Shown: positions 27,836 to 36,456 of the stretch, piece by piece
Layout of the letters: every line of letters begins with the position of its first letter
How positions within the stretch are numbered: position 1 is the first letter of the stretch
Origin: Halolamina salifodinae
GTDB taxonomy: Archaea; Halobacteriota; Halobacteria; Halobacteriales; Haloferacaceae
DNA: 64,000 nucleotides
NCBI RefSeq assembly: GCF_017874235.1
Contig: NZ_JAGGLC010000002.1
Coordinates: 62,001 to 126,000 of the forward strand
Direction: 5' to 3'
Translations under genes and position numbers: made by a program
The notes under the pieces: model-generated
Seen by the model: the letters and a program-made list of their open reading frames with translations, nothing else
Database searches by the model: none
What the model was told of the DNA's origin: nothing

Positions 27836-27851
27836 TTTAGGTGATCCTAAA
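27836..27851. promoter_or_regulatory. TATA box inside a TTTAGG/CCTAAA palindrome
   Basis: TTTAGG-TGAT-CCTAAA is a perfect 6-bp inverted repeat with a 4-bp spacer. Its left arm overlaps the TATA-like element (CTTTAG, 27835-27840), about 28 nt upstream of the ATG at 27865. A protein bound here would block TBP. The half-sites resemble the TTAGG/CCTAA pattern of DtxR-type metal regulators, which would make sense before an iron-type ABC importer. The regulator assignment is inference. Confidence 0.55.
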
Positions 27852-27864
27852 CAACGCTGAGTCT

Positions 27865-29028
27865 ATGAGCCAGCAGGACATCTGCGTGGTCGTCCCCACT
27901 ATCAGGGAGTACGAATGTATGCGCGAGTACGTCGCCAACGCCCGTGAACACGGGTTCGACACCGACCGCCTGTTCGTCGTGCTGGTCACGGAGGCGTTCT
28001 GTGACACCGACGAGATGGCGGCGATGCTCGACGACCTGGGCGTTGACGGCGCCGTCTTCGACGGCACCGCACGCGAGGCGTGGTTCGCCGAGCAGGGGGT
28101 CAGCGAGTACGCCCACCTGATCCCCGCGGCCAGCCACGCCCAGACTTCCTTCGGCCTGCTGTACATGTGGGCCAACGAGCGATTCGACTACGGCGTGTTC
28201 ATCGACGACGACACCCTCCCCCACGAGGGGGAGGACTTCTTCGGCACCCACCTCGAGAACCTCGCCTACGAGGGCGAAATCGAGTCCCGCGCCTCCGACG
28301 AGTCGTGGGTCAACGTCCTCGATGACGCCGACGCGAACCTCTACCCCCGTGGCTACCCCTACGCGGCGATGGACGAGGACATCGAGCGCAAGACCACCGA
28401 GGTCGACGATGTCGTCGCCTCGCAGGGCCTCTGGACGAACGTCCCGGACCTCGACGCCGTGCGCATCCTGATGGACGGCGACCTGCAGGGGCAGGCCCAG
28501 AGCCGCACAAGCGCCGACGACTTCGGCGAGGACTTCGTCGCCGCCGAGGGCCAGTATCTCACCGTCTGCTCGATGAACCTTGCCTTCCGCCGGGAGGTGA
28601 TCCCGGCGTTCTACCAGCTCCCGATGGACGACAACCGTTGGGATGTGGGCCGGTTCGACGACATCTGGTCGGGCCTGTTTCTCAAGCGCGCCTGTGACGT
28701 GCTGGGCAAGCAGGTGTACAACGGCGGCCCGCTCTGTGAGCACAACAAAGCGCCGCGCTCGACGTTCGACGACCTCCAGAACGAGGTCGCTGGCCTCGAA
28801 CTCAACGAGCACGTCTGGGAGGTCATCGACGACGCCGCCGCGGGCGCCGAGAGCTACCACGACGCGTTCGCCGCCATGGCTGACGCGCTCGCTGAGGGCG
28901 AGTTCGAGTCGTGGAACAACGGCGAGTTCCTGAACTACTGCGGCGCCCACATGCGCGACTGGCTCGACTGCCTCGACGCGCTGGAGGAACCCGCCGCGGA
29001 GCCCGTGGAGGTGCCCGCCGATGACTGA
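27865..29028 (+). CDS. RGP-like protein (reversibly glycosylated polypeptide family)
   Basis: This protein of about 387 residues resembles the plant RGP/UDP-arabinopyranose mutase (alpha-1,4-glucan-protein synthase) family. It has ICVVVPTIREYECMREYV at the start, a DDD motif (GVFIDDDTLPHEGEDFF) in place of the GT-A DxD, and NLAFRREVIPAFYQLPM plus RFDDIWSGLFLKRACD in the C-terminal half. It probably binds a UDP sugar and may isomerise or transfer it. ATG at 27865 fits the leaderless TATA spacing, and an in-frame GTG at 27841 lies inside the palindrome. It is the first gene of an operon with an iron-type ABC importer, which is unusual. Confidence 0.78.
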   Translation: MSQQDICVVVPTIREYECMREYVANAREHGFDTDRLFVVLVTEAFCDTDEMAAMLDDLGVDGAVFDGTAREAWFAEQGVSEYAHLIPAASHAQTSFGLLYMWANERFDYGVFIDDDTLPHEGEDFFGTHLENLAYEGEIESRASDESWVNVLDDADANLYPRGYPYAAMDEDIERKTTEVDDVVASQGLWTNVPDLDAVRILMDGDLQGQAQSRTSADDFGEDFVAAEGQYLTVCSMNLAFRREVIPAFYQLPMDDNRWDVGRFDDIWSGLFLKRACDVLGKQVYNGGPLCEHNKAPRSTFDDLQNEVAGLELNEHVWEVIDDAAAGAESYHDAFAAMADALAEGEFESWNNGEFLNYCGAHMRDWLDCLDALEEPAAEPVEVPADD

Positions 29029-30208
29029 GGAGTTCTCGAAGCGACGCCGCCGACTGCTGGGCACCCTTGCGGGCGCCGGCCTCGTCGGCATCGCTGGCTG
29101 TTCGGGCGGCGACGACACCACGGGGACCGAAACGGACGGAACGCCGGGCGTGACTGATACGCCGACCGAGGGCGCCGACACCAGCGGCTCCGCGGAGTTC
29201 TCGGAGTTCCGCGGCTCCGGCGCGCTGGCAGAGGGACGCAGCGAGATCGGCGGCACCCGGATCTCGGAGCTTCCGGCGCTCTCGGGCGAACTCACCGTCT
29301 ACCTCGGCGGCGGGGAGGGTGGGCTCTACCGCGATCTGCTCACCAAACTGGAGAACATCTACCCCGACTTCACGGCGACGCCGCGGCCCTACGGCACCAG
29401 CGAGGGGGCAAACACCATCATCACCGAGGGCTCCTCCACCCCGGCGGACGTGTTCTGGTCCGTCGACGCTGGCTCGCTCGCGGCCGTCGCCGCCGAGGGG
29501 CTGACCTCGACGCTCCCGGACGAGGTGACCGACCCCGTTCCCGAGCAGTTCCACCCCGACGGCGACTGGGTGGGCACCGCTGGCCGCGCTCGCGCCATCC
29601 CGTACAACACCGAGGCGCTCGATGAGTCGGACGTTCCCGACGACGTGATGTCGCTCCCGGACTCCGATGTCGCCGGTCAGATGGGCTGGGCGCCGACCTA
29701 CGGCGCGTTTCAAGCGTTCGTCACGGCCATGCGGATCACCGAGGGCGAGGAGGCGACCCGCCAGTGGCTCCAGTCGATGGTCGACGCCGGCGTCACGGAG
29801 TACGACAACGAGTTCTTCGTCTCCAACGCCGTCGCCGACGGCGAACTGCAGGCTGGCTTCGCCAACCACTACTACGCGCTCCGAGTGCAGGAGGCTCGCC
29901 CCGAGGCGCCGATTGACCTCGCCTTCACCAGCGGCGATGCGGGCGCGCTGATCAACGTCGCCGGCGCTGCCGTGCTCGAACCCAGCCCCCAGCAGGAACT
30001 GGCCCAGAACTTCGTGCGCCACCTGCTCTCGGCTGAGGCGCAGGAGTTCTTCGCCACGCGGGCGTACGCCTACCCGATGATTCCGGGCGTGCCGCCGGTC
30101 GGTGGCCTCCCCCCCATCGACGAACTCGAACCGCCGGAGTTCGACCTCGCGCGGCTCTCCGAAATCGGGCCGACGGTGGACCTCATGCGGGAGGTGGGCG
30201 TGCTCTGA
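29021..30208 (+). CDS. Fe3+-type ABC transporter substrate-binding lipoprotein
   Basis: This 395-residue family-1 binding protein has the Tat signal KRRRRLLGTLAGAGLVGIAGC with the lipobox IAGC, then a Thr/Asp/Gly-rich linker. The binding domain (ELTVYLGGGEGGLYRDLLTKLENIYPDFTATPRPYGTSEGANTIITEGSSTPADVFWSVDAGSLAAVAAEG) is of the FbpA/FutA type used for ferric iron, with thiamine and 2-aminoethylphosphonate proteins as relatives. It overlaps the RGP-like gene by 8 nt and the permease by 1 nt. Iron is the most likely ligand from the fused permease layout. Confidence 0.85.
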   Translation: MTEEFSKRRRRLLGTLAGAGLVGIAGCSGGDDTTGTETDGTPGVTDTPTEGADTSGSAEFSEFRGSGALAEGRSEIGGTRISELPALSGELTVYLGGGEGGLYRDLLTKLENIYPDFTATPRPYGTSEGANTIITEGSSTPADVFWSVDAGSLAAVAAEGLTSTLPDEVTDPVPEQFHPDGDWVGTAGRARAIPYNTEALDESDVPDDVMSLPDSDVAGQMGWAPTYGAFQAFVTAMRITEGEEATRQWLQSMVDAGVTEYDNEFFVSNAVADGELQAGFANHYYALRVQEARPEAPIDLAFTSGDAGALINVAGAAVLEPSPQQELAQNFVRHLLSAEAQEFFATRAYAYPMIPGVPPVGGLPPIDELEPPEFDLARLSEIGPTVDLMREVGVL

Positions 30209-31875
30209 TGGGCGCGGTCGGCGACGCTCCGGGAAACCTCGGATCGCGACTCCGCGAGCTACTGGGCCGGCTACTCGGCCTCGACGACGACGGCGTCTCG
30301 ACGCCGTTGGTGCTGCTGTCGGCGGCCGTCGCGGCCGCGGTGCTGTCGCCGCTGCTCTGGCTCCTGCTCCGGGCCAGCGAGGTCCCCCTCGACGAGGCGC
30401 TGTCGCTGCTCCGTGGGTCGACGGAGGTGTTCGCCAACAGTCTCGTGCTTGTCGGCGTCGTCACGGCGGCCTCGGTCGCACTCGGGGTCCCGCTCGCGGT
30501 ACTCACCGTCCAGACCGACCTCCCGTTCCGGCGGTTCTGGACCGTCGCCGTCGCGCTCCCGCTGGTGGTTCCGAGCTACATCGGCGCGTTCGCGTACGTC
30601 TCGGCGTTCGGCCCCGACGGCGCGCTCGCCGACGCGCTGGCGCCGCTGGGCGTCTCGATTCCGAACGTGTACGGGCTCGGCGGCACCGCGCTGGTCCTGA
30701 CGCTGTTCGTCTACCCCTACGTGTTCCTCACCACCCGCGCGGCGCTGCTCTCCTTCGACGAGACGCAGTTGGAGGCCGCCCGGACCCTCAACGTCGGCTA
30801 CCTCGCGGCGTTCCGCCGGGTGATCCTGCCCCAGATCCTCCCGGCGGTCACCGCGGGCGCGCTACTGGTCGCGCTGTACGCGCTCTCGGACTTCGGCACG
30901 CCGTCGATCATGCAGTACGACGTGTTCACGCGGATGATCTACGTCGAACTCAACAGCTTCGGCGACGGCCGGGCGAACGCGACGCTGCTCTCCTTACAGC
31001 TACTCACCGTGACCGCGGTGGTGGTCGCGCTAGAGTCCCGGATCGGCGACGACGCCGACGCGGGCTACGGCGCGCCGGCGGCTTCGACGGCGATGATCTC
31101 GCTCGGTCGGCTGCGCTGGCTCGCCGTGCTGTTCCCGGCGGTGGTGTCGCTGTTCACACTCGCGCTCCCGGTGGGGATTCTGACGATGTGGTTCGTCCGT
31201 GCCGAGGCGCTCGCCTACGAGGTCGGTGGTCGGGCGTTCGAACTCGGCTTCGCGCTGAACTCCGTCTACGCGGCTGCACTGGCCGCGGCGGCGACGATGG
31301 TGATCGCGCTCCCGGTCGCGTACTACTCGGGGCGCTCGAACGCGCCGCTGGCGCGCCTGACCGAGCGCGCGACGTATCTGGGCTACGCGATGCCGGGCGT
31401 CGTGCTCGCGCTCGCGCTGGTGTTTTTCAGCAGCAATCAGCTCGCCGCGTTCTTCGGGCCGACGGTCTCCCGCGCGGTGTACCAGTCGCTCCCGCTGCTG
31501 GTGTTTGCCTACGTCGTTCGCTTTCTCCCGCAGGCCGTCGGCGCCACGCGCTCGTCGGTGCTGGGCGTCGATCCCGCGCTCATCGGCGCTGCGCGGGTGC
31601 TCGGCGCCCAGCCGAAAGCGGTGTTCCGGCGCGTGACGCTGCCGCTGATCGCGCCGGGTGTGCTCGCGGGCGCCGCGCTGGTCTTCCTCACGACGATGAA
31701 GGAACTGGACACCACACTCATCCTCCACCCGACAGGGTTTACAACACTGGTGACGTACATCTGGCGAGTTCAGGAAGGGGGGTACTACGGCCGGGCGGCG
31801 CTGCCGGCGCTGGTGCTGGTGGTGCTCTCCGGGCTCTCGATGATCCCCCTCCTCGTTCAACGCCGCGACACATGA
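30208..31875 (+). CDS. Fe3+-type ABC transporter permease (FbpB-like)
   Basis: This 555-residue permease has about 12 TM helices in two homologous halves, each with a binding-protein-dependent transport loop: EAARTLNVGYLAAFRRVILPQILPAV in the first and GAARVLGAQPKAVFRRVTLPLIAPGV in the second. This fused double-permease form is typical of FbpB/SfuB-type ferric iron transporters. The start overlaps the binding-protein stop (TGATG), and the stop overlaps the ATPase start by 4 nt (ATGA). The N-terminal 40 residues are hydrophilic. Confidence 0.87.
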   Translation: MGAVGDAPGNLGSRLRELLGRLLGLDDDGVSTPLVLLSAAVAAAVLSPLLWLLLRASEVPLDEALSLLRGSTEVFANSLVLVGVVTAASVALGVPLAVLTVQTDLPFRRFWTVAVALPLVVPSYIGAFAYVSAFGPDGALADALAPLGVSIPNVYGLGGTALVLTLFVYPYVFLTTRAALLSFDETQLEAARTLNVGYLAAFRRVILPQILPAVTAGALLVALYALSDFGTPSIMQYDVFTRMIYVELNSFGDGRANATLLSLQLLTVTAVVVALESRIGDDADAGYGAPAASTAMISLGRLRWLAVLFPAVVSLFTLALPVGILTMWFVRAEALAYEVGGRAFELGFALNSVYAAALAAAATMVIALPVAYYSGRSNAPLARLTERATYLGYAMPGVVLALALVFFSSNQLAAFFGPTVSRAVYQSLPLLVFAYVVRFLPQAVGATRSSVLGVDPALIGAARVLGAQPKAVFRRVTLPLIAPGVLAGAALVFLTTMKELDTTLILHPTGFTTLVTYIWRVQEGGYYGRAALPALVLVVLSGLSMIPLLVQRRDT

Positions 31876-33137
31876 GCGACAACGCCACCCCCACGACCGA
31901 CGACCGCGCGGAGCGAGCGGCGGCCGAGACGGCGAACTCGGTTGTCACCGACGCCCACGCGCCGGCCACCGAGGCCGACACGCCGCCGGCGGTGCTCGAA
32001 CTCTCGAACGTCGTCAAGCGATTCGCGGGCGAGACGGCCGTCGACGGCGTCGACCTCACGGTTCGAGAGGGCGAACTGCTCACGCTGCTCGGGCCCTCTG
32101 GCTGCGGGAAGACCACTACCCTCCGGATGATTGCGGGTCTCGAAACGCCGACTGAGGGGACCGTCTCGGTCGGCGGCGACGTCGTCGCCGGCGAGGGGAG
32201 TGTGGTCCCGCCGGAGGAGCGCGATGTGGGGATGGTGTTCCAGGAGTTCGCGCTGTTCCCCCACCTCTCGGTCGCCGAGAACGTCGCGTTCGGCCTCGAC
32301 GACCCCGATAGTGAGGCTGCCGACCGACGGGTCGCGGACCTGCTCGACCTCGTCGGCCTCGACGGCTACGGCGACCGCTCGCCGACGGACCTCTCGGGCG
32401 GGCAGCGCCAGCGCGTCGCGCTCGCGCGCTCGCTCGCCCCCGAACCCGACGTACTACTCCTTGACGAGCCGTTCTCGAACCTCGACGTGGCGCTGCGAGT
32501 CGAGATGCGCGAGGAGGTGACCCGGATCCTCAACGAGGCCGGGGTCACCGCCGTCTCGGTCACCCACGATCAGGAGGAGGCGCTCTCCATCTCCGACCGC
32601 GTGGCGGTGATGTCCGAGGGTCGCGTCGAGCAGGTCGGCAGTCCCGCGTCGCTGTTCGAGCACCCGAAATCCCGCTTCGTCGCCTCCTTCCTCGGGCAGG
32701 CGAGTTTCGTCCCCGGCCGGATCACCGAGGACACCGTGGACACGACTATCGGCTCCTACGGCCGCGACCTGCTGGAGGGCGTGACCGACGAGTACGTCAG
32801 CGCCGAGGTGGACGTGCTGGTGCGCCCGGACGACCTCCGACTGGCGCCACTCGACGGCGAGGCTGGCACGGTCGGTGCTGCGGAGGCCCGCCCCACCGCC
32901 GACGGCGGAATCGCGGCGCCCGCCGCCGACCAGTCTGCGACGTCGACGCCGCCCGCTGCCGATGGCGAAGTGATCCGGCGGCAGTACACCGGCCCCTCCT
33001 TCGTCTACCACGTCCGACTCGACGACGGCCCCGTGGTTCGCTGTCTCCACAACCACGCCGTCGAGGTCGACGTGGGCGAGCGCGTACGCGTCCGCCTCGT
33101 CGCCGACCACACCCTCGCCTGGTACCCCGCGGCGTAG
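31872..33137 (+). CDS. Fe3+-type ABC transporter ATPase (FbpC-like)
   Basis: This 421-residue ABC ATPase has an Ala/Thr-rich acidic N-terminus (about 1-40), Walker A GPSGCGKTT, signature LSGGQRQR, Walker B VLLLDEPFSNLD and the H-loop THDQEE. The C-terminal TOBE-like domain contains an Ala/Pro/Thr-rich insert (ARPTADGGIAAPAADQSATS). The CysA/FbpC/PotA group fits an iron, sulfate or spamine-type importer, and the neighbouring binding protein favours iron. ATG at 31872 overlaps the permease stop. The next gene starts immediately after its stop. Confidence 0.9.
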   Translation: MSDNATPTTDDRAERAAAETANSVVTDAHAPATEADTPPAVLELSNVVKRFAGETAVDGVDLTVREGELLTLLGPSGCGKTTTLRMIAGLETPTEGTVSVGGDVVAGEGSVVPPEERDVGMVFQEFALFPHLSVAENVAFGLDDPDSEAADRRVADLLDLVGLDGYGDRSPTDLSGGQRQRVALARSLAPEPDVLLLDEPFSNLDVALRVEMREEVTRILNEAGVTAVSVTHDQEEALSISDRVAVMSEGRVEQVGSPASLFEHPKSRFVASFLGQASFVPGRITEDTVDTTIGSYGRDLLEGVTDEYVSAEVDVLVRPDDLRLAPLDGEAGTVGAAEARPTADGGIAAPAADQSATSTPPAADGEVIRRQYTGPSFVYHVRLDDGPVVRCLHNHAVEVDVGERVRVRLVADHTLAWYPAA

Positions 33138-35312
33138 ATGTCCGAGCGCTCGCCCGACGACGGTGTTCGGCGGGCGCTCAGCCGGGTTGTTGACGCCGCC
33201 CGCGACCGACTCGACCGGGGCTGGCTCGCGATTCTCGTACTCGGCGCAATCGCCGCCGTCGTTTCCGTCGTCGTCGCCACCAGACTGTTCCCGTATCACT
33301 CGCTCAACCACGACGAGGGCGTCTACCTCCAGCAGGCCGAACTGCTGCGCGCCGGACGGCTGTTCCTCCGACCCCCAGTAGAAGGCTCCTACCGCCCGTG
33401 GTTCTTCGTCGACGGCCCACAGGGGCTCTACTCGAAGTATGCGCCCGTCACGGCCGCGGTGTTCGCACTGGGCCGGACGCTCGGTGCGTACCCACTCGCG
33501 CTGGCCGGCGTCTCGGCGACGGTCGTCGCCGGCACGGCCGCGGTCGGCCGGGAGCTGTTCGACGCCCGCGTCGGTGTGCTCGCGGGCGCGCTGGTGCTCG
33601 CGTCGCCGCTGTTCCTGCTGCATTCGGGCACGTACCTCCCCTACGCGGTGACGGCGGCGTTCGAGGTGACGTTCGCGTACGCCTACCTCCGTGCCGAGCG
33701 AACCGGGAGCCGGCGGCTCGCGACCGTCGCGGGCGCCGCCGTCGGCGTCGCATTCCTCGCCCGGCCCTACACCGCGGTGCTGTTCGCGGCGCCGTTCATC
33801 GGCCACGCCTGCGTCAGCCTCGCTCGCTCGGGGGCGTGGCGGGCGCCGTTCACGCAGGTCGACGAGGCGGCGCGCGCGCTGTTCGCCCGACGGCTGGCGA
33901 CCGCCGGCCTCGGCGTCCTCGGCGTCGCCGTCGCGCTGGGCTACAACGCGGTCGTCACGGGCGACCCGCTCGTCTTCCCGTATCAGGCGTTCGCACCCGA
34001 GGATGGGATCGGCTTCGGGCACCGACAGCTACTGGCTCACGAGACCCAGTACACCGTCGAGTTGGCGCTCGAAGCCAACAGCCGCGTGCTCGCGACGCTG
34101 TTCTCCGACTGGGTGGCGATGGGCGTCGTGGGCACCGCGCTCGCAGTTGCCGGCGTGGCGGCTTCCGTCGGCGTCGCGCGTCGTCGCGGCCCGACTCCCC
34201 AGTCGTGGCGGCGTGTTGCGCTCGGGGGGATGCTCCTCACGATTCCCGCCGGCAACGTGGCGTTCTGGGGGAACTACAACATCCTCGGCGCGCTGGACGT
34301 GGCCAATGACGGCCTGATCTACCACCTCGGGCCGTACTACCACTACGACCTGCTGATCCCCACGGCGATATTCGGCGCCGTCGCGGCAGTCTGGGGCGCG
34401 GACCGACTCAACGCGCTTCTCGACTCCCGGCTCTCGGACGATCTCCCGGCCGGCCGGATCGCTGTTGTGCTGCTCGTGATCACGGCCGGGATCGGCGGCG
34501 CCGTCGCGGCCGACACGGCAGCGGGGCCGATCCAGCGCAACGCGGCGGTCAGCGACGAACTCGAAGCCGCCTACGCGCCGTTCGAGGCCCAGGGCGGGCT
34601 CTCGGCCGGCAACGCCGTGATCGGCGGCGACCGGACCGCTGAGCCGACGGTCACCTTCCTTCCGACGGTGTACGGTCCGTGGCTGAACCATCCGTTCCAA
34701 GCAGTCCGGAACGATCCGGACTTCGACGGCGCGTCGCTGTATGCGCTGGCGGACAACCGCGAACTCGACGTGGCGGCGGCCCACCCCAACCACTCGCTCC
34801 GGCGCTACGTCTACCGGGGCGCGTGGAACCCCGTCGACGGCGAGGCCGTCACTGCGGAACTCCGGCCGGTCCAGCGCGTCTCGGGCGAGTCGGTCCGCCT
34901 CGACGCCTCAGTCGGCGTCCCCGGGAACGCGGAATCGGTGTCGATCCGCGCCGGCGGCGACGCCGGCCAGACGTACGCCACCGCGAACGCGAGCGAGCGC
35001 GCGCTGACTCTCTCGCTCGTCGTCGCCGACGGGGAGGCACGGCTCTCCGGGTCCGGCCTCTCAGGTGCCGGAAGCTTCGCCGTCGCCGACCGCGACGAAC
35101 TCACGGTCACGGTCTTCGTCTCCACCGGGCCGAGTTCGGGGTTCAGCTACGAACTCGTGTTCCCGGTCGAGACTGGTCCGGACGGGGTGCGCGCGCTCTC
35201 GCCGACCCGGGAGCGCTGTCCCGTCCCGGACCGCTGTGTGCCCGCGGGGCTGGGGCCGTCGCCGCCCGGGACGTTCGCCAACACGACGCTCGTGAGTGGG
35301 TCTGCGGAGTGA
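33138..35312 (+). CDS. Membrane glycosyltransferase, GT39/ArnT-like
   Basis: This 724-residue protein has about 10-11 TM helices in residues 1-460 and a soluble C-terminal domain of about 220 residues. The first loop contains the acidic HDEGVYLQQAELL motif, like the catalytic Asp/Glu loop of GT39/ArnT/PMT lipid-sugar transferases, followed by SKYAPVTAAVFALG. The C-terminal part (ELRPVQRVSGESVRLDASVGV...) is beta-rich and probably faces outside. The ATG directly follows the ATPase stop with no gap, so it belongs to the RGP/iron-importer operon. It probably moves a sugar from a lipid carrier to a surface glycan or protein. Confidence 0.8.
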   Translation: MSERSPDDGVRRALSRVVDAARDRLDRGWLAILVLGAIAAVVSVVVATRLFPYHSLNHDEGVYLQQAELLRAGRLFLRPPVEGSYRPWFFVDGPQGLYSKYAPVTAAVFALGRTLGAYPLALAGVSATVVAGTAAVGRELFDARVGVLAGALVLASPLFLLHSGTYLPYAVTAAFEVTFAYAYLRAERTGSRRLATVAGAAVGVAFLARPYTAVLFAAPFIGHACVSLARSGAWRAPFTQVDEAARALFARRLATAGLGVLGVAVALGYNAVVTGDPLVFPYQAFAPEDGIGFGHRQLLAHETQYTVELALEANSRVLATLFSDWVAMGVVGTALAVAGVAASVGVARRRGPTPQSWRRVALGGMLLTIPAGNVAFWGNYNILGALDVANDGLIYHLGPYYHYDLLIPTAIFGAVAAVWGADRLNALLDSRLSDDLPAGRIAVVLLVITAGIGGAVAADTAAGPIQRNAAVSDELEAAYAPFEAQGGLSAGNAVIGGDRTAEPTVTFLPTVYGPWLNHPFQAVRNDPDFDGASLYALADNRELDVAAAHPNHSLRRYVYRGAWNPVDGEAVTAELRPVQRVSGESVRLDASVGVPGNAESVSIRAGGDAGQTYATANASERALTLSLVVADGEARLSGSGLSGAGSFAVADRDELTVTVFVSTGPSSGFSYELVFPVETGPDGVRALSPTRERCPVPDRCVPAGLGPSPPGTFANTTLVSGSAE

Positions 35313-35383
35313 GTGGCCGGTAACGCGGCTGAGGCGCCGATATCGGGGGAACAGTTTTGCGCACGTAGCGCAAATCGTGTGGT

Positions 35384-35587
35384 ATGGCAACAAGCAGCAA
35401 ATCATCCGCGCTGGAGCGGCTGAAGGCGTACTACAACGACGAAGAGTGCGTCTGTACCGCGTGTGGGTTCGTCGATGACGAGGCCGACTGGGCCGGCGAG
35501 ACCGACGGCCGGGTCGTCGAATACTCCCACGAGTGCCCGTGCTGTGGCGCCGTCATGGAGCACACGGTCGATCTCACTGTGGCGTGA
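35384..35587 (+). CDS. Small haloarchaeal zinc-finger protein
   Basis: This 67-residue protein has two zinc-knuckle pairs, CVCTACGFVD (about 23-28) and CPCCGAVM (about 52-56), joined by a 25-residue linker rich in acidic residues and aromatic Trp/Tyr. It is similar in look to the HVO_0649-type small zinc-finger proteins of haloarchaea. The N-terminus (ALERLKAYYNDEE) is helical. The role is unknown. Such proteins have been tied to stress adaptation and biofilm formation in Haloferax. Confidence 0.75.
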   Translation: MATSSKSSALERLKAYYNDEECVCTACGFVDDEADWAGETDGRVVEYSHECPCCGAVMEHTVDLTVA

Positions 35588-35643
35588 GCGTCGACGTCCA
35601 GACGAGGTGATTTTCCGGCGAGTCGGTGGGTCGTGATCGACTG

Positions 35644-36345
35644 CTAGAACAGGCTCCGTAACTGCCGTTTTCGCTCCTCCGCACAGACGCGAAGGATCGA
35701 GCCCGCGATCTCGGCGCCGCCCGAGAACGGGTCGAGTTTGGTCTCCCCCAGTCGCTCGTCGTAGGCGATGGGCTCCTCACGCACGTTGTAGCCCCGCATC
35801 CCGGGCCTGATCAGCAGCTCCGCGGAGAGCCCGGTGTTCTCGGTCCAGGTGATGTCCTCGATCACGTCCCCGCGGTAGGCGCGCATCCCCGTGGTCACGT
35901 CGTGGAGATGGTCGCCTGCGAGCGCGCTCGACAACGCGGCAAAGGCGAGGTTCCCGTAGCGGTTCATCGTCGGCATCGTCTCGGCGCCGTGGTAGAGCCG
36001 GTCGCCACTGACCACGTCGTAGCCCTCGTTGATCAGATCGAGGAAGTCCGGGATGCGCTCCATCGGGTAGGTACCGTCGCAGTCGGTCGTGATCCGCACG
36101 GGGTTGCTCGCGGAGAGTAGCGCCTTACAGACCGCGTAGCCGTACCCCTGTGGCTCCTGTTCGATGACGGTCGCGCCGTGCTCGCGGGCGATGTCGGCCG
36201 TGTCGTCGCTGGAGCCGTCGACGACGACGACCTCTGCTTTCCCATCTGTGGCGTCGTCGATGTCCGAAAGCACCGGCCCAATGGCCTCGGCCTCGTTGTA
36301 GCTCCCCATCACGACGCTCACGTCCGCAAGCCCGTAGTCGCTCAT
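35644..36345 (-). CDS. Family 2 glycosyltransferase (DPM1-like)
   Basis: This 233-residue GT-A fold enzyme has VSVVMGSYNEAEAIGPVLSDI (nucleotide-binding strand), VVVDGSSDDT and TTDCDGTYPMERIPDF, where DCD is the metal/UDP-binding DxD. No TM helix is present, as in dolichyl-phosphate mannose/glucose synthases. It probably adds a sugar to a dolichol carrier for N-glycosylation. ATG at 36345 is used because the frame upstream (to 37023) overlaps the divergent SDR gene. The SDR start is 111 bp away. Confidence 0.85.
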   Translation of the reverse strand: MSDYGLADVSVVMGSYNEAEAIGPVLSDIDDATDGKAEVVVVDGSSDDTADIAREHGATVIEQEPQGYGYAVCKALLSASNPVRITTDCDGTYPMERIPDFLDLINEGYDVVSGDRLYHGAETMPTMNRYGNLAFAALSSALAGDHLHDVTTGMRAYRGDVIEDITWTENTGLSAELLIRPGMRGYNVREEPIAYDERLGETKLDPFSGGAEIAGSILRVCAEERKRQLRSLF

Positions 36346-36456
36346 GGATCGGGGGTGGGGCCACGATGGTTTAGGCTTGCCGAAAAACGACGCAGAACCC
36401 CCCGGACGTTTCCGGAGCGAGTCGGGTTTAAGGGCCCTCCCTCCCACCTCAGCGGT

